Source of the DNA: an uncultured Gemmiger sp.
Lineage (GTDB): Bacteria > Bacillota > Clostridia > Oscillospirales > Ruminococcaceae
NCBI GenBank assembly: GCA_934502625.1
Contig: CAKSUQ010000011.1
Location: 13,640-77,639 of the forward strand
Reading direction: 5' to 3'
Length of the DNA: 64,000 bases
In this document: piece after piece, positions 24,478 through 32,471 of the stretch
Layout of the letters: each line of letters opens with the position of its first letter
Numbering within the stretch: position 1 is the first letter of the stretch
Program-made: the position numbers and the translations under genes
The notes under the pieces: generated by a model
Databases searched by the model: none
The model's input: the letters and a program-made list of their open reading frames with translations, nothing else
What the model was told of the DNA's origin: nothing

Positions 24478-25884
24478 TTAAAAGCGGAAATAGATGAACG
24501 GGTTGTAGGTGCTGGAAACCAGCAGCATCGTGCAGAGGAACAGCACGGCCAGCAGCGCGGCACTCTGTACCTTGCCGGGCACCTCGCGGCTGTAGAGCGC
24601 GGTCTTCAGCCGGGGCAGCAGGGTCTGCGCGGGGCCGCACAGGAGCAGCCCGACCGCCAGCAGAAGCAGAATGCGCCCGTTGAGATATCGCGCCACGGGG
24701 TAGGCGGCGCTGCCGGCAGTCGGCAGCAGCATGGCGCGCAGCCATTGCAGCCCAGCATTCAGCCCCGGCGCACGGAACAGCACCCACGCCAGCACGACGC
24801 AGAACAGCGTGTAAATGTGCCCCACAGCACGGGGCAGCTTCTCCAAAAACGCGCGGAAGCCGACGCGCTCGATGATAAGCAGGATGCCGTAGATGACGCC
24901 CCAAGCAACAAATTGCCAGTTCGCGCCGTGCCACAGACCCGTGACAAGGAAGACGATGAACAGGTTGACGAGGGTACGCACCTTGCCGCGCCGGTTGCCG
25001 CCCAACGGAATGTACAGATAATCCCGGAACCAGCCCGACAGCGACATGTGCCACCGCCGCCAGAACTCGGTGACGCTGGCGGAGAGGTAGGGGTAGTTGA
25101 AGTTTTCGGCAAAGTGGAAGCCGAACATCTCGCCCAAGCCGATCGCCATGTCGGAGTAGCCGGAGAAATCGTAGTAGATTTGCAGTGTGTAGAACAGCGC
25201 CCCCAGCCACGCCAGCGGGGTGGACACCGACGCTGGAGCGAGGCCAAAGATCTCGTCGCCCTTGGCAGCGAAGGCGTTCGCGAGGATGACCTTTTTGCCC
25301 AGCCCCCAGCAGAACCGCTTGATGCCGTAGGCAACATCCTGCGCCGTGGCATGGCGGTCGGCCAGCTGGGCGGAGATCTGCCCGTACTGGACAATCGGCC
25401 CCGCGATCAGCTGCGGGAAAAAGCTGATGTACAGCGCCAGCCGGAACCAGCTTTTCTGCACGTCGCACTTGCGGCGGTAGAGGTCGATGACGTAGCTCAT
25501 CGCTTGAAACGTGTAGAAGCTGATGCCGATGGGCAGCGCGATCTCCTTCGCGGGCAGCAGCGGCCAGTGCAGCAGGCTGTTCAGCGTGTCCGCCGCAAAC
25601 GTGTAATATTTAAAGTAGCCGAGCAGTGCCAGATCAGCCAGAATCACGACAGACAAAACCCCGCTGCGGGGTCGGCCGTTCAGCGGGGCGAGCAGGAGAC
25701 CACCTGCCCAGTTTATCGTGATCGAGACCAGCATCAGCGGCAGGTAGCCGGGCCCGCCCCACGCATAGAACAGCAGGCTGGCAGCCAGCAGCAGGGCGTT
25801 TTGCCCCCGCAGCGGCAGCGCGCGGGACACAAGAAAGACGACCGGCAGAAAAAGCCAGAGAAATACAAGACTCGAAAATAGCAT
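24478..25884 (-). CDS. MBOAT O-acyltransferase (AlgI-like)
   Basis: Polytopic protein of about 468 residues. Hallmarks are RALPLRGQNALLLAASLLFY near the start, the SFYTFQAMSYVIDLYR block, FWRRWHMSLSGWFRDYLYIP and the histidine motif GLWHGANWQFVAWG. It moves acetyl groups across the membrane for the AlgX-like partner. The ATG at 25884 has GAGAGGA upstream. The polymer being modified (wall teichoic acid, capsule or other) is not revealed by neighbours. Confidence 0.9.
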   Translation of the reverse strand: MLFSSLVFLWLFLPVVFLVSRALPLRGQNALLLAASLLFYAWGGPGYLPLMLVSITINWAGGLLLAPLNGRPRSGVLSVVILADLALLGYFKYYTFAADTLNSLLHWPLLPAKEIALPIGISFYTFQAMSYVIDLYRRKCDVQKSWFRLALYISFFPQLIAGPIVQYGQISAQLADRHATAQDVAYGIKRFCWGLGKKVILANAFAAKGDEIFGLAPASVSTPLAWLGALFYTLQIYYDFSGYSDMAIGLGEMFGFHFAENFNYPYLSASVTEFWRRWHMSLSGWFRDYLYIPLGGNRRGKVRTLVNLFIVFLVTGLWHGANWQFVAWGVIYGILLIIERVGFRAFLEKLPRAVGHIYTLFCVVLAWVLFRAPGLNAGLQWLRAMLLPTAGSAAYPVARYLNGRILLLLAVGLLLCGPAQTLLPRLKTALYSREVPGKVQSAALLAVLFLCTMLLVSSTYNPFIYFRF

Positions 25885-25903
25885 GAAATCCTCTCGATTG
25901 GGG

Positions 25904-26980
25904 TCAGCCCAGACTGATGCCCATGGCGCGGGCGACATTCAGCATGTCGCAGTCGCCGGGTACGCCGCGGGTCTTGCCCGCAATGTCGGCCAGCGGGTTT
26001 GCGGTGACGTGGCGGTTCACCATGGCGACGGTCACGCCGTAATGCTCGTCCGCCACCAGCCCGGCCGCATAGGAGCCGAACTGGGTCGCCAGCACGCGGT
26101 CGTAGGCGCTGGGGCTGCCGCCGCGCTGCATGTGGCCGGGCACGCAGATGCGGGTCTCGGCACCGGTCAATTCCTCGACCTGCTTCGCAATGCGGGCGGT
26201 GGCGGTGGTGTAACCGGCCTCAGCGCGCTTGGCAGTCCACTCCTTGCGCTTCATCTTGGCCTCCTCGACCGAGAAAGCACCCTCGGCCACGGCCAAAATC
26301 GAGAAGTTCTTGCCCGCTTTGGCGCGGCTCTCGACAGCAGCGGCGACCTTCTTGATGTCGTAGGGCAATTCGGGCAGCAGGATGATGTCCGCACCGCCCG
26401 CGATGCCGGAGTATAGCGTCAGCCAGCCGGCCTTGTTGCCCATGATCTCGATGCACATGACACGGCTGTGGCTGCCGGCGGTGGTGTGGATGCGGTCGAT
26501 GACCTCGGTGGCGATGTCGACCGCCGTGTGGAAGCCGAAGGTCACATCGGTGCCGTAGATGTCATTGTCGATGGTTTTGGGCAGGCCGATGATGTTCAGC
26601 CCCTCTTGGCTGAGCAGGTTTGCGGTTTTGTGGGTGCCGTTGCCGCCGAGGCAGAGCAGGCAGTCCAGCTTGGCTGCGCGGTAGTTTTTCTTCATCGCGG
26701 CGACCTTGTCCACCTTGTCCTCCTCGACGACGCGCATCTTCTTGAAGGGGGTGCGCTTGGTGCCGAGGATCGTACCGCCCACCGTCAGGATGCCGGAAAA
26801 TTCATCGGAGGACATCTCGCGGTAGTTGCCGTTGATCAGGCCGTCGTAGCCGTTCATGATGCCGACGATCTCCACCTTATCGCCCATGCGGTGATACAAA
26901 GCCTTTGCCACGCCGCGCAGGGTGGCGTTCAGGCCGGGGCAGTCGCCGCCGGAAGTCAGGATACCAACACGAATCGCCAT
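25904..26980 (-). CDS. pfkA: 6-phosphofructokinase (group III-like)
   Basis: Protein of 358 residues. TSGGDCPGLNA at the start, LGGNGTHKTA near residue 111, PKTIDND at 134-140 and the HMQRGGSPSAYDR block define a PfkA-family enzyme. The pairing of Gly at the ATP/PPi position (GGNG instead of GGDG or GGDD) with Lys in PKTIDND is the pattern of the mixed group III, so the phosphoryl donor is uncertain. Preceded by a promoter at 27050-27022. Confidence 0.9.
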   Translation of the reverse strand: MAIRVGILTSGGDCPGLNATLRGVAKALYHRMGDKVEIVGIMNGYDGLINGNYREMSSDEFSGILTVGGTILGTKRTPFKKMRVVEEDKVDKVAAMKKNYRAAKLDCLLCLGGNGTHKTANLLSQEGLNIIGLPKTIDNDIYGTDVTFGFHTAVDIATEVIDRIHTTAGSHSRVMCIEIMGNKAGWLTLYSGIAGGADIILLPELPYDIKKVAAAVESRAKAGKNFSILAVAEGAFSVEEAKMKRKEWTAKRAEAGYTTATARIAKQVEELTGAETRICVPGHMQRGGSPSAYDRVLATQFGSYAAGLVADEHYGVTVAMVNRHVTANPLADIAGKTRGVPGDCDMLNVARAMGISLG

Positions 26981-27021
26981 AGTAAAAAACCTCCCGTTTG
27001 CTGTATTTATACTCTATTATA

Positions 27022-27050
27022 AATGTACGCTAACCTAAACCGTATGTCAA
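27022..27050 (-). promoter_or_regulatory. Promoter of pfkA
   Basis: TTGACA (27050-27045), 17-bp spacer, TACATT (27027-27022) on the minus strand, about 40 bp from the pfkA start. Confidence 0.55.
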
Positions 27051-27123
27051 GAAAATAATTTGCGCGGTGCAGCGGCAAAAACAAACTTTTTTGAAAAAAT
27101 CTCAAAAAAAATCAAAAAAAGGC

Positions 27124-27152
27124 TTGCAATTTGAAATCCCCTTTGCTATAAT
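27124..27152 (+). promoter_or_regulatory. Promoter of tRNA-Tyr
   Basis: TTGCAA (27124-27129), 17-bp spacer, TATAAT (27147-27152). Confidence 0.7.
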
Positions 27153-27194
27153 AACATACGTCGCCGGGAGACACGGCGGCACACAAATGAATAT

Positions 27195-27279
27195 GGGAGC
27201 TTTCCCGAGTGGCCAATGGGGACAGACTGTAAATCTGCTGCTTAATGCTTCGGTGGTTCGAATCCACCAGCTCCCACCA
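27195..27279 (+). tRNA. tRNA-Tyr (anticodon GTA)
   Basis: 85-nt class II tRNA with long variable arm and encoded CCA. GACTGTAAATC gives anticodon GTA. Its 3' 21 nt recur at 27404-27424. Confidence 0.94.
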
Positions 27280-27280
27280 A

Positions 27281-27317
27281 AAAGAACCCGCAACTTAGGT
27301 TGCGGGTTCTTTTTTTG
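27281..27317 (+). terminator. Terminator of tRNA-Tyr
   Basis: AAAGAACCCGCAAC and GTTGCGGGTTCTTT, followed by seven or more T. Confidence 0.9.
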
Positions 27318-27318
27318 T

Positions 27319-27424
27319 GCTGGAACTGGTAGGATTCGAACAGGTCGGTCGTCCGCAGACGGCAAAAAACAGTCCTGCGGACTGTTTTTTAGACCGCGGC
27401 TTGCGAATCCACCAGCTCCCACCA
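27319..27424. repeat. Imperfect inverted repeat ending in a tRNA-Tyr 3' copy
   Basis: The right arm ends with 21 nt identical to the tRNA-Tyr 3' end (27404-27424 versus 27259-27279). The left arm (27319-27350) resembles its reverse complement (CTGGTAGGATTCGAAC). At the centre is a perfect 12-bp palindrome AAAAAACAGTCC-TGC-GGACTGTTTTTT. It looks like an att remnant or a small tRNA-derived insertion. Confidence 0.65.
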
Positions 27425-27428
27425 TGTT

Positions 27429-27465
27429 AAAAGCTACATTCAATGAGAATTTGAATGTAGCTTTT
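27429..27465. terminator. Bidirectional terminator-like hairpin
   Basis: AAAAGCTACATTCAA and its perfect complement (15 bp) with a 7-nt loop; A/T ends on both sides. It separates the tRNA region from the recombinase. Confidence 0.7.
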
Positions 27466-27521
27466 ACTCTTTATATGCGTACTAAATCCCTCATGCTATA
27501 ATTGGCATGGGGGATTTTTCT

Positions 27522-28325
27522 ATGCAAACAAAAATGTATGTAATTCAGCCGCAAGTTATAAAGGTTGATCAGGCAAAAGTAAAAAAGCAGCGAGTGGCAG
27601 TTTATTGCCGTGTCAGTAAAAATACAGCGGAGCAAATTCATAGCCTTGAAATACAAGAAAGCTATTTTGAAAGGATTGTAGAGGAAAAATCGGATTGGAT
27701 GCTTTACAAAATTTATAAGGACATTGGATCAGGAACACGGGAAAAGGGAAGAAACGGCTATATTGAAATGATGCACGATGCGAAGAAGCACCGTTTTGAT
27801 ATAATCTTGGTCAAGTCACTGAGTAGATTTGGGAGAGACACCCTAGAGGCATTATCAACTATAAAGAGTTTAAAGAAAATGAATGTTGCATTGCTGTCAG
27901 AAGTAGAACAAATAAACACGTTGGAAGTAAACGACACGGTGCTATCCATCCTGCTTGCTGCGGCACAGGAGGAAAGCGCATCGAAAAGTGAGAACATCAA
28001 GTTTGGCATTCGCCAACGTATGCGCAGTGGCAAAGCTGTGTTAAACCATGCCCGCTTTTTAGGCTATACTAAGGATAAAGGCGGTAGACTGGTAGTTGTA
28101 CCGGAAGAGGCTGAAATTGTACGGAAGATATTCTCGTTGTATTTGGCGGGTTATGGTGTACGCAAGATTAAACGGTATCTGGAGGAAAATGGCATAAAGA
28201 CTGTCACCGGAAAACAAAAGAAAAATTGTGGTGAGCAGAGTATGTTTCTGGTGGAAAATGCGCATGAGCCGATTGTATCAAAAGAAATATTTGAAGATGT
28301 ACAAAGACGGAAACATAAAATGTAA
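27522..28325 (+). CDS. Truncated large serine recombinase
   Basis: The resolvase catalytic domain is complete (VAVYCRVSKNTAEQ with the nucleophile Ser; LVKSLSRFGRD; AQEESASKSENIKFGIRQRM) and the start of the recombinase domain follows (GYGVRKIKRYLEENGIKTVTGK). After that the sequence jumps to ENAHEPIVSKEIFEDVQRRK and stops at about 267 residues instead of about 500. Much of the DNA-binding domain is therefore deleted. The gene is AT-rich compared with its neighbours. ATG at 27522 has GGGGGA upstream. It is probably inactive for integration. Confidence 0.8.
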   Translation: MQTKMYVIQPQVIKVDQAKVKKQRVAVYCRVSKNTAEQIHSLEIQESYFERIVEEKSDWMLYKIYKDIGSGTREKGRNGYIEMMHDAKKHRFDIILVKSLSRFGRDTLEALSTIKSLKKMNVALLSEVEQINTLEVNDTVLSILLAAAQEESASKSENIKFGIRQRMRSGKAVLNHARFLGYTKDKGGRLVVVPEEAEIVRKIFSLYLAGYGVRKIKRYLEENGIKTVTGKQKKNCGEQSMFLVENAHEPIVSKEIFEDVQRRKHKM

Positions 28326-28429
28326 GATGCTTGGTTTGAGTTAAAAACATGGAGAGTTTTTCTTGCTAATCCGTGTGAAATTTGCTATCCTATTAATAGG
28401 AAATCTCTTGGAAAGCGGGTGACTTTATA

Positions 28430-29155
28430 ATGAATGAAAACGAACAGCTTCAGCTTTTTGAAGATCAGGCGATTCGTACCGCGTGGGACGAGGAAAACGA
28501 GGAATGGTATTTCTCTGTTGTGGATGTGGTATCCGTGCTGACTGATGCAAAGGACTATGACACGGCGCGTAACTACTGGAAAGTCACCAAAAAGAGGCTG
28601 AAAGACGAGGGCAGCCAGTTGGTAACAGATTGTAACCAACTGAAATTGAAATCCCCCAAGGACGGAAAACGCTACAAAACAGATGTAGCCAACACACAGC
28701 AGTTGTTCCGCATCATCCAGTCCATCCCATCCCCCAAGGCGGAACCGATGAAATTGTGGCTTGCGCAGGTTGGGCAGGAGCGCATAGAGGAAACGCTGGA
28801 CCCGGAACGCATTGCGGAACGACTGGTTTCCACCTATGAGCGAAAAGGGTACACGCGGGAATGGATCAATCAGCGTTTGCAGGCAATTTCGGCCCGCAAG
28901 GAATTGACTGATGAATGGAAGGATCGCGGCATCGAGAAAAACGCGGAGTATGCGATTTTGACCGACGAAATCACCCGCGCGTGGAGTGGTATGAGTACCC
29001 GGCAGTATAAGAACCTGAAAGGGCTGAAAAAGGAAAGCCTGCGGGATAACATGAGTACCTTGGAATTGGTGCTGAATATGCTGGCAGAAGTGTCCACAAA
29101 AGAAATCTTCAGTACTTTGGAAACAAGAACGCAATTTTACTGCGCTTATGTTTGA
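28430..29155 (+). CDS. BRO-N-type antirepressor-like protein, probably truncated
   Basis: Protein of 241 residues. The N-terminal domain (LQLFEDQAIRTAWDEENEEWYFSVVDVVSVL...ARNYWKVTKKRLKDEGSQL) is a Bro-N domain as in phage antirepressors, and the middle (MKLWLAQVGQERIEETLDPE...RLVSTYERKGYTREWINQRLQ) is of the kind that follows it. The C-terminus after residue 228 looks non-native, and another frame (29148-29282) carries protein-like sequence, so the gene end is likely a deletion or frameshift junction. It probably came with the foreign DNA next to tRNA-Tyr. Confidence 0.75.
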   Translation: MNENEQLQLFEDQAIRTAWDEENEEWYFSVVDVVSVLTDAKDYDTARNYWKVTKKRLKDEGSQLVTDCNQLKLKSPKDGKRYKTDVANTQQLFRIIQSIPSPKAEPMKLWLAQVGQERIEETLDPERIAERLVSTYERKGYTREWINQRLQAISARKELTDEWKDRGIEKNAEYAILTDEITRAWSGMSTRQYKNLKGLKKESLRDNMSTLELVLNMLAEVSTKEIFSTLETRTQFYCAYV

Positions 29156-29282
29156 TGTAATTGAACCCAGAAAGCGAAATCGGGATTACTCAAAGCATCT
29201 GGGATTGACCATTCCCAAAGGACAAGCTATTGAAGATTTTATATACGAAAACCCGAAAAATATAAATGTGTTTAGAAATTAA
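29148..29282 (+). pseudogene. C-terminal gene fragment, parent unknown
   Basis: 44-codon frame with protein-like sequence (RNRDYSKHLGLTIPKGQAIEDF...ENPKNINVFRN) overlapping the end of the BRO-like gene. It has no ribosome site and reads like the tail of a longer protein fused by deletion. I do not recognise the parent family. Confidence 0.45.
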
Positions 29283-29289
29283 TAGGAAA

Positions 29290-29500
29290 GTTTATAGTTT
29301 GTTTCCTATAGTTCTAATAGAAAAGAGTATAATACTATGTAAGAAGGCGTGTTGCAGATATAGAGAATGTACATGACACTGCAGATTGGTTCTTGAGTCA
29401 AGAATCAATGATACATGAACTTCAGAAAAGTGAAATTCAACATAAGCAATAAGAAATCGAAAGGCTGAATAAAGAACAAAAAACGGCAAGTTACTGATGT
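29290..29500 (+). pseudogene. AT-rich decayed coding sequence
   Basis: Short interrupted frames read through stop codons, for example ENVHDTADWFLSQESMIHELQ, then a stop, then EIERLNKEQKTASY. It looks like the coiled-coil end of a lost gene. Nothing functional can be assigned. Confidence 0.35.
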
Positions 29501-29562
29501 GTCAAGAATTCTGAAGCTAAAAGAGTAGAAGAACAGGGTATCTTTTTTGTCACACTCAGACA

Positions 29563-29600
29563 AAACGCGATACTTCATTGAAGTATCGCGTTTATTTTTT
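29563..29600 (+). terminator. Terminator closing the AT-rich scar
   Basis: AAACGCGATACTTCA and its complement with a T-rich tail on the plus strand; GC content rises again beyond it. Confidence 0.82.
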
Positions 29601-29624
29601 TATACCGATGCTTTGGTTATATGT

Positions 29625-29648
29625 GTAGGGGACACATATATGCGTCCC
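29625..29648. repeat. Diverged GTAGGGG-family repeat
   Basis: GTAGGGGACACATATATGCGTCCC keeps the GTAGGGG start and an internal palindrome. It lies exactly at the 5' break of the permease fragment. Confidence 0.5.
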
Positions 29649-29653
29649 GTGGA

Positions 29654-29779
29654 ATGTTTCCGTTACAGTATGCGGTGCAGTTCACAGTTATGGCGCTGAC
29701 TGCCGTCCCCGTCATCATGTACGTGCTGCTGAACAAGCATATCACAAAAAGCGTTGCCATGGGCGCGGTGAAGGGGTAA
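29654..29779 (+). pseudogene. Tail of a sugar ABC transporter permease
   Basis: 41 codons from an internal ATG: FTVMALTAVPVIMYVLLNKH then KSVAMGAVKG. This is the last membrane segment and the invariant GAVKG terminus of MalG/UgpE-type permeases. The other five segments are missing, so it is a remnant of a lost carbohydrate transporter that probably once served the GH30 gene downstream. Confidence 0.75.
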
Positions 29780-29824
29780 AATAAAGGAAACCCTACTTTT
29801 ATCCCGCTGTAAAGGAGCCTTCGC

Positions 29825-30016
29825 ATGAAACGGATACGCCGCTGGGTCGGGGCGCTTGAATTCCAGCTAAAAGCTGATTTTTACGCCTACAAAACCTACG
29901 ACATTGCGACGAAAGTCGGCGTCCGTAACGAAAAATATTTCTACAAGGTATTCAAAAAGTGCAAGGGCATGACCCTGCGCGAATACTGTATGCGCGAAAA
30001 TAAGGAGAAATTATGA
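29825..30016 (+). pseudogene. C-terminal AraC-type HTH fragment, possibly still translated
   Basis: 63 codons; residues about 24-60 (TYDIATKVGVRNEKYFYKVF, then KKCKGMTLREYCMREN) match the second HTH of AraC-family regulators. A whole regulator has 250-300 residues. AAAGGAG precedes the ATG and the stop overlaps the GH30 start as ATGA, so it may be translated and couple translation to GH30. It may be a remnant or a retained mini-regulator. Confidence 0.6.
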
Positions 30017-31350
30017 ACCTGCAACTGCAAACTACCGTCTATACCGACGGCACGCGCCAGACCACGCGGCAGAGCATTCCCTTTGCGGCGGACGAAGGGC
30101 GCGAGCATGAGCTGATCAACCTCTATCCCGACGTGACCTACCAGAAATTCCGGGGCTTCGGCGGCGCGGTCACCGACTCGGCCGCCTACATGTATGCCCA
30201 GCTGAACGCCGAGCAGAAAAAGCACCTGCTGGACACCTATTTCAAAAAGGACGAGATGGGCTACCGCTATGTGCGCATCCCGATCGACAGCTGCGATTTC
30301 TCGCTGGCGCACTACGAGGCGGACGGCGACGAGAACGACGCTGATTTCGCAAAATTCAGCTTTGACCGGGTCGAGCAGTACATCCTGCCGATGCTGCGCG
30401 ACGCCGAGAAGGCCTGCGGCGGCAAGTTGGAGATCATGCTCGCCCCGTGGAGCCCGCCCGCCTACATGAAAACCAACGGCGAGCGCAACCACGGCGGCAA
30501 AGTAAAGCCTGAATATTACACCCGCTGGGCAGAGTACATCTGCCGCTATATCGAGGAATACAAGCGCCGCGGCTTCCATGTCACGATGCTGACGCTGCAG
30601 AACGAGCCGAAGGCCGTGCAGACGTGGGATTCCTGCATCTGGACGGCGGCCGAGGAGCGCGACTATCTGCGCGACTACCTGCGTCCGGCGCTGGAGCGGC
30701 ACGGCTTGGAGGAGGTCAAGCTCTACATCTGGGATCACAACAAGGAGCGCGCCTTCGAGTGGGCGCAGACGATTCTGGACGCCCGCACCCGCCCGCTGAT
30801 CGACGGCGTGGCGCTGCACTGGTACAGCGGCGACCACTTCGAGGCGCTGCGGATGATCCGCGAGCGATTCCCGGAGCAGCACCTCATCACGTCGGAGGCC
30901 TGCATCGAGTTCTGCGTCTATGGCACCGGCACGACGCTGTTCAATGCCCAGAAGTATGCCCATGACATCATCGGCAACTGCAACGAGGGGCTGGATTTGT
31001 TCTTTGACTGGAACCTGCTGCTGAACGAGGAGGGCGGCCCCAACCATGTGGGCAACTTCTGCGACGCGCCGTTTTTGTACCACCGCGACACAAAAACGCT
31101 GACCGAAAGCCCGATTCTGGCATACTTACAGCACATTACAGCCACCGCCCGCCCCGGCGCGGTGCGCATCGGCTTTACGCGCTACACCGATAAGCTGGAG
31201 GTGACGGCCTTCCGCGAGGATAACACAGTGCGCTGTGTCCTTTTGAACCGCACCGACGAAACCCTGCCCGCTTACCTGCGCATCGGCGACACCTGCGCCG
31301 CCGTGCTCTGCCTGCCGCAGAGTATTGCAACGGCGGAGGTGCAGCTGTAA
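30013..31350 (+). CDS. GH30-family glycosidase (glucosylceramidase-like)
   Basis: Protein of 445 residues without signal peptide, so intracellular. FRGFGGAVTDSAAY near residue 46, acid/base Glu198 (TLQNEPKA) and nucleophile Glu295 (LITSEAC) fit GH30. A beta-sandwich tail follows the barrel. Members cleave beta-glucosyl or beta-xylosyl linkages; substrate is not evident. Coupled to the AraC-like fragment by ATGA overlap and followed by a terminator. The convergent LacI gene downstream may control it. Confidence 0.9.
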   Translation: MNLQLQTTVYTDGTRQTTRQSIPFAADEGREHELINLYPDVTYQKFRGFGGAVTDSAAYMYAQLNAEQKKHLLDTYFKKDEMGYRYVRIPIDSCDFSLAHYEADGDENDADFAKFSFDRVEQYILPMLRDAEKACGGKLEIMLAPWSPPAYMKTNGERNHGGKVKPEYYTRWAEYICRYIEEYKRRGFHVTMLTLQNEPKAVQTWDSCIWTAAEERDYLRDYLRPALERHGLEEVKLYIWDHNKERAFEWAQTILDARTRPLIDGVALHWYSGDHFEALRMIRERFPEQHLITSEACIEFCVYGTGTTLFNAQKYAHDIIGNCNEGLDLFFDWNLLLNEEGGPNHVGNFCDAPFLYHRDTKTLTESPILAYLQHITATARPGAVRIGFTRYTDKLEVTAFREDNTVRCVLLNRTDETLPAYLRIGDTCAAVLCLPQSIATAEVQL

Positions 31351-31371
31351 GTTGTAGCCTGACACAAAAAT

Positions 31372-31417
31372 AAATCCCCCGGCACTGTCCCAAAACAGAC
31401 AGCATCGGGGGATTTTT
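31372..31417. terminator. Terminator between GH30 and LacI genes
   Basis: AAATCCCCCG and CGGGGGATTT plus an inner CTGTC/GACAG stem; T5 on the plus strand and T-rich on the minus strand, so it serves both convergent genes. Confidence 0.85.
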
Positions 31418-31421
31418 GCTT

Positions 31422-32402
31422 TTATTCGCGGAATTCTCCGGAGGCACTCAGCTCCTTGACGGTCACGGGCATGTCCGGGTCGGACAGGCGCTTGAGCATC
31501 AGGCGGGCAGCCTCGCGCCCCATGCGCCGAGTAGGCTGCTTGACGACATAGGCGTTGTGCAGCAGCACGTAGGGCTTGATCGTATCCTGAAACGCGAGCA
31601 GCTGGATGTCCTTGCCCACCGTCAGATGGTTGGCAAGCATGTAGTTCAGCGTGCCGATGGTCGTGTAGTTGTTGGGCGCCACGACGGCATCGTAGCCCTG
31701 CTGGACGATCTCGTTTAGGTATGTATCGAACGTCTGGTTCGTGATGTCCGCCAGCGGGAAGAGGTGGGGCTCCAGCCCGTGCTCCTCCATGACGGCCTGA
31801 TAGAGCACACGGCGCTCGACACTGGTTGAGATATACGCATGTACGTCGAAAAATGCGATCTTCTTGCAGCCGCGCTCAATGCACTGCAGCAAGCCCTGCT
31901 CCAAGGCGTCGTCGGTGTTGACGCGCACGATGTCGCTGGTGCAGCCCACGGGGTAGCGGTCAAGGCAGACCACCGGCAGGCTGCCGTGCAGTACGTCCTC
32001 GACGCATTTGTACTTTTTCATCGTGCTGGCCAGCAGGATGCCGTCCACCGCGCCGCCGGACAGATAGTTCAGGCAGGCTTTTTCGCGCTGGGGGTCTTCG
32101 TGGGTGTTCATGATGAGCAGGCGGAAGTCCTGCTCACTGAGCACCTGCTCACACTCCTCGATGATGGTGGAGAAAAATTCATCGCGGATGTTGGGCACCA
32201 CGAAGCCGATGAGCATCTTTTTGCCGGTTTTCAGCACGCGGGCGGTGATATTGGGGTTATAATTCAGCTCCTGAATGCTTTGCAGGACGCGCTCGCGGGT
32301 GTCTGCCTTCACGAAGCGGGTGCCGTTCAGCACATGGCTGACGGTGGCTGTGGAGACCCCGGCGTGCAGGGCTACATCGCGGATGGTGGATTTGATGGGC
32401 AT
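31422..32402 (-). CDS. LacI-family transcriptional regulator
   Basis: Protein of 326 residues. The HTH/hinge MPIKSTIRDVALHAGVSTATVSHVLNG is classical and is followed by a periplasmic-binding-like effector domain (KKMLIGFVVPNIRDEFFSTII...RRMGREAARLML). A likely operator-like sequence GGTAACGTTTGG lies about 45 bp upstream of the start. Targets are inferred to be the GH30, esterase or sugar-transport genes nearby. The ribosome site is weak. Confidence 0.9.
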   Translation of the reverse strand: MPIKSTIRDVALHAGVSTATVSHVLNGTRFVKADTRERVLQSIQELNYNPNITARVLKTGKKMLIGFVVPNIRDEFFSTIIEECEQVLSEQDFRLLIMNTHEDPQREKACLNYLSGGAVDGILLASTMKKYKCVEDVLHGSLPVVCLDRYPVGCTSDIVRVNTDDALEQGLLQCIERGCKKIAFFDVHAYISTSVERRVLYQAVMEEHGLEPHLFPLADITNQTFDTYLNEIVQQGYDAVVAPNNYTTIGTLNYMLANHLTVGKDIQLLAFQDTIKPYVLLHNAYVVKQPTRRMGREAARLMLKRLSDPDMPVTVKELSASGEFRE

Positions 32403-32471
32403 AGCGTCACACTTTTCAACTCACAGGGTAAATTCCAAACGTTACCAGTATAGCGATAAAAACACGATTTG

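Noticed and set aside
27319..27424. Second intact tRNA gene
   Set aside because: Only the T arm and acceptor 3' strand are repeated; no cloverleaf can be completed.
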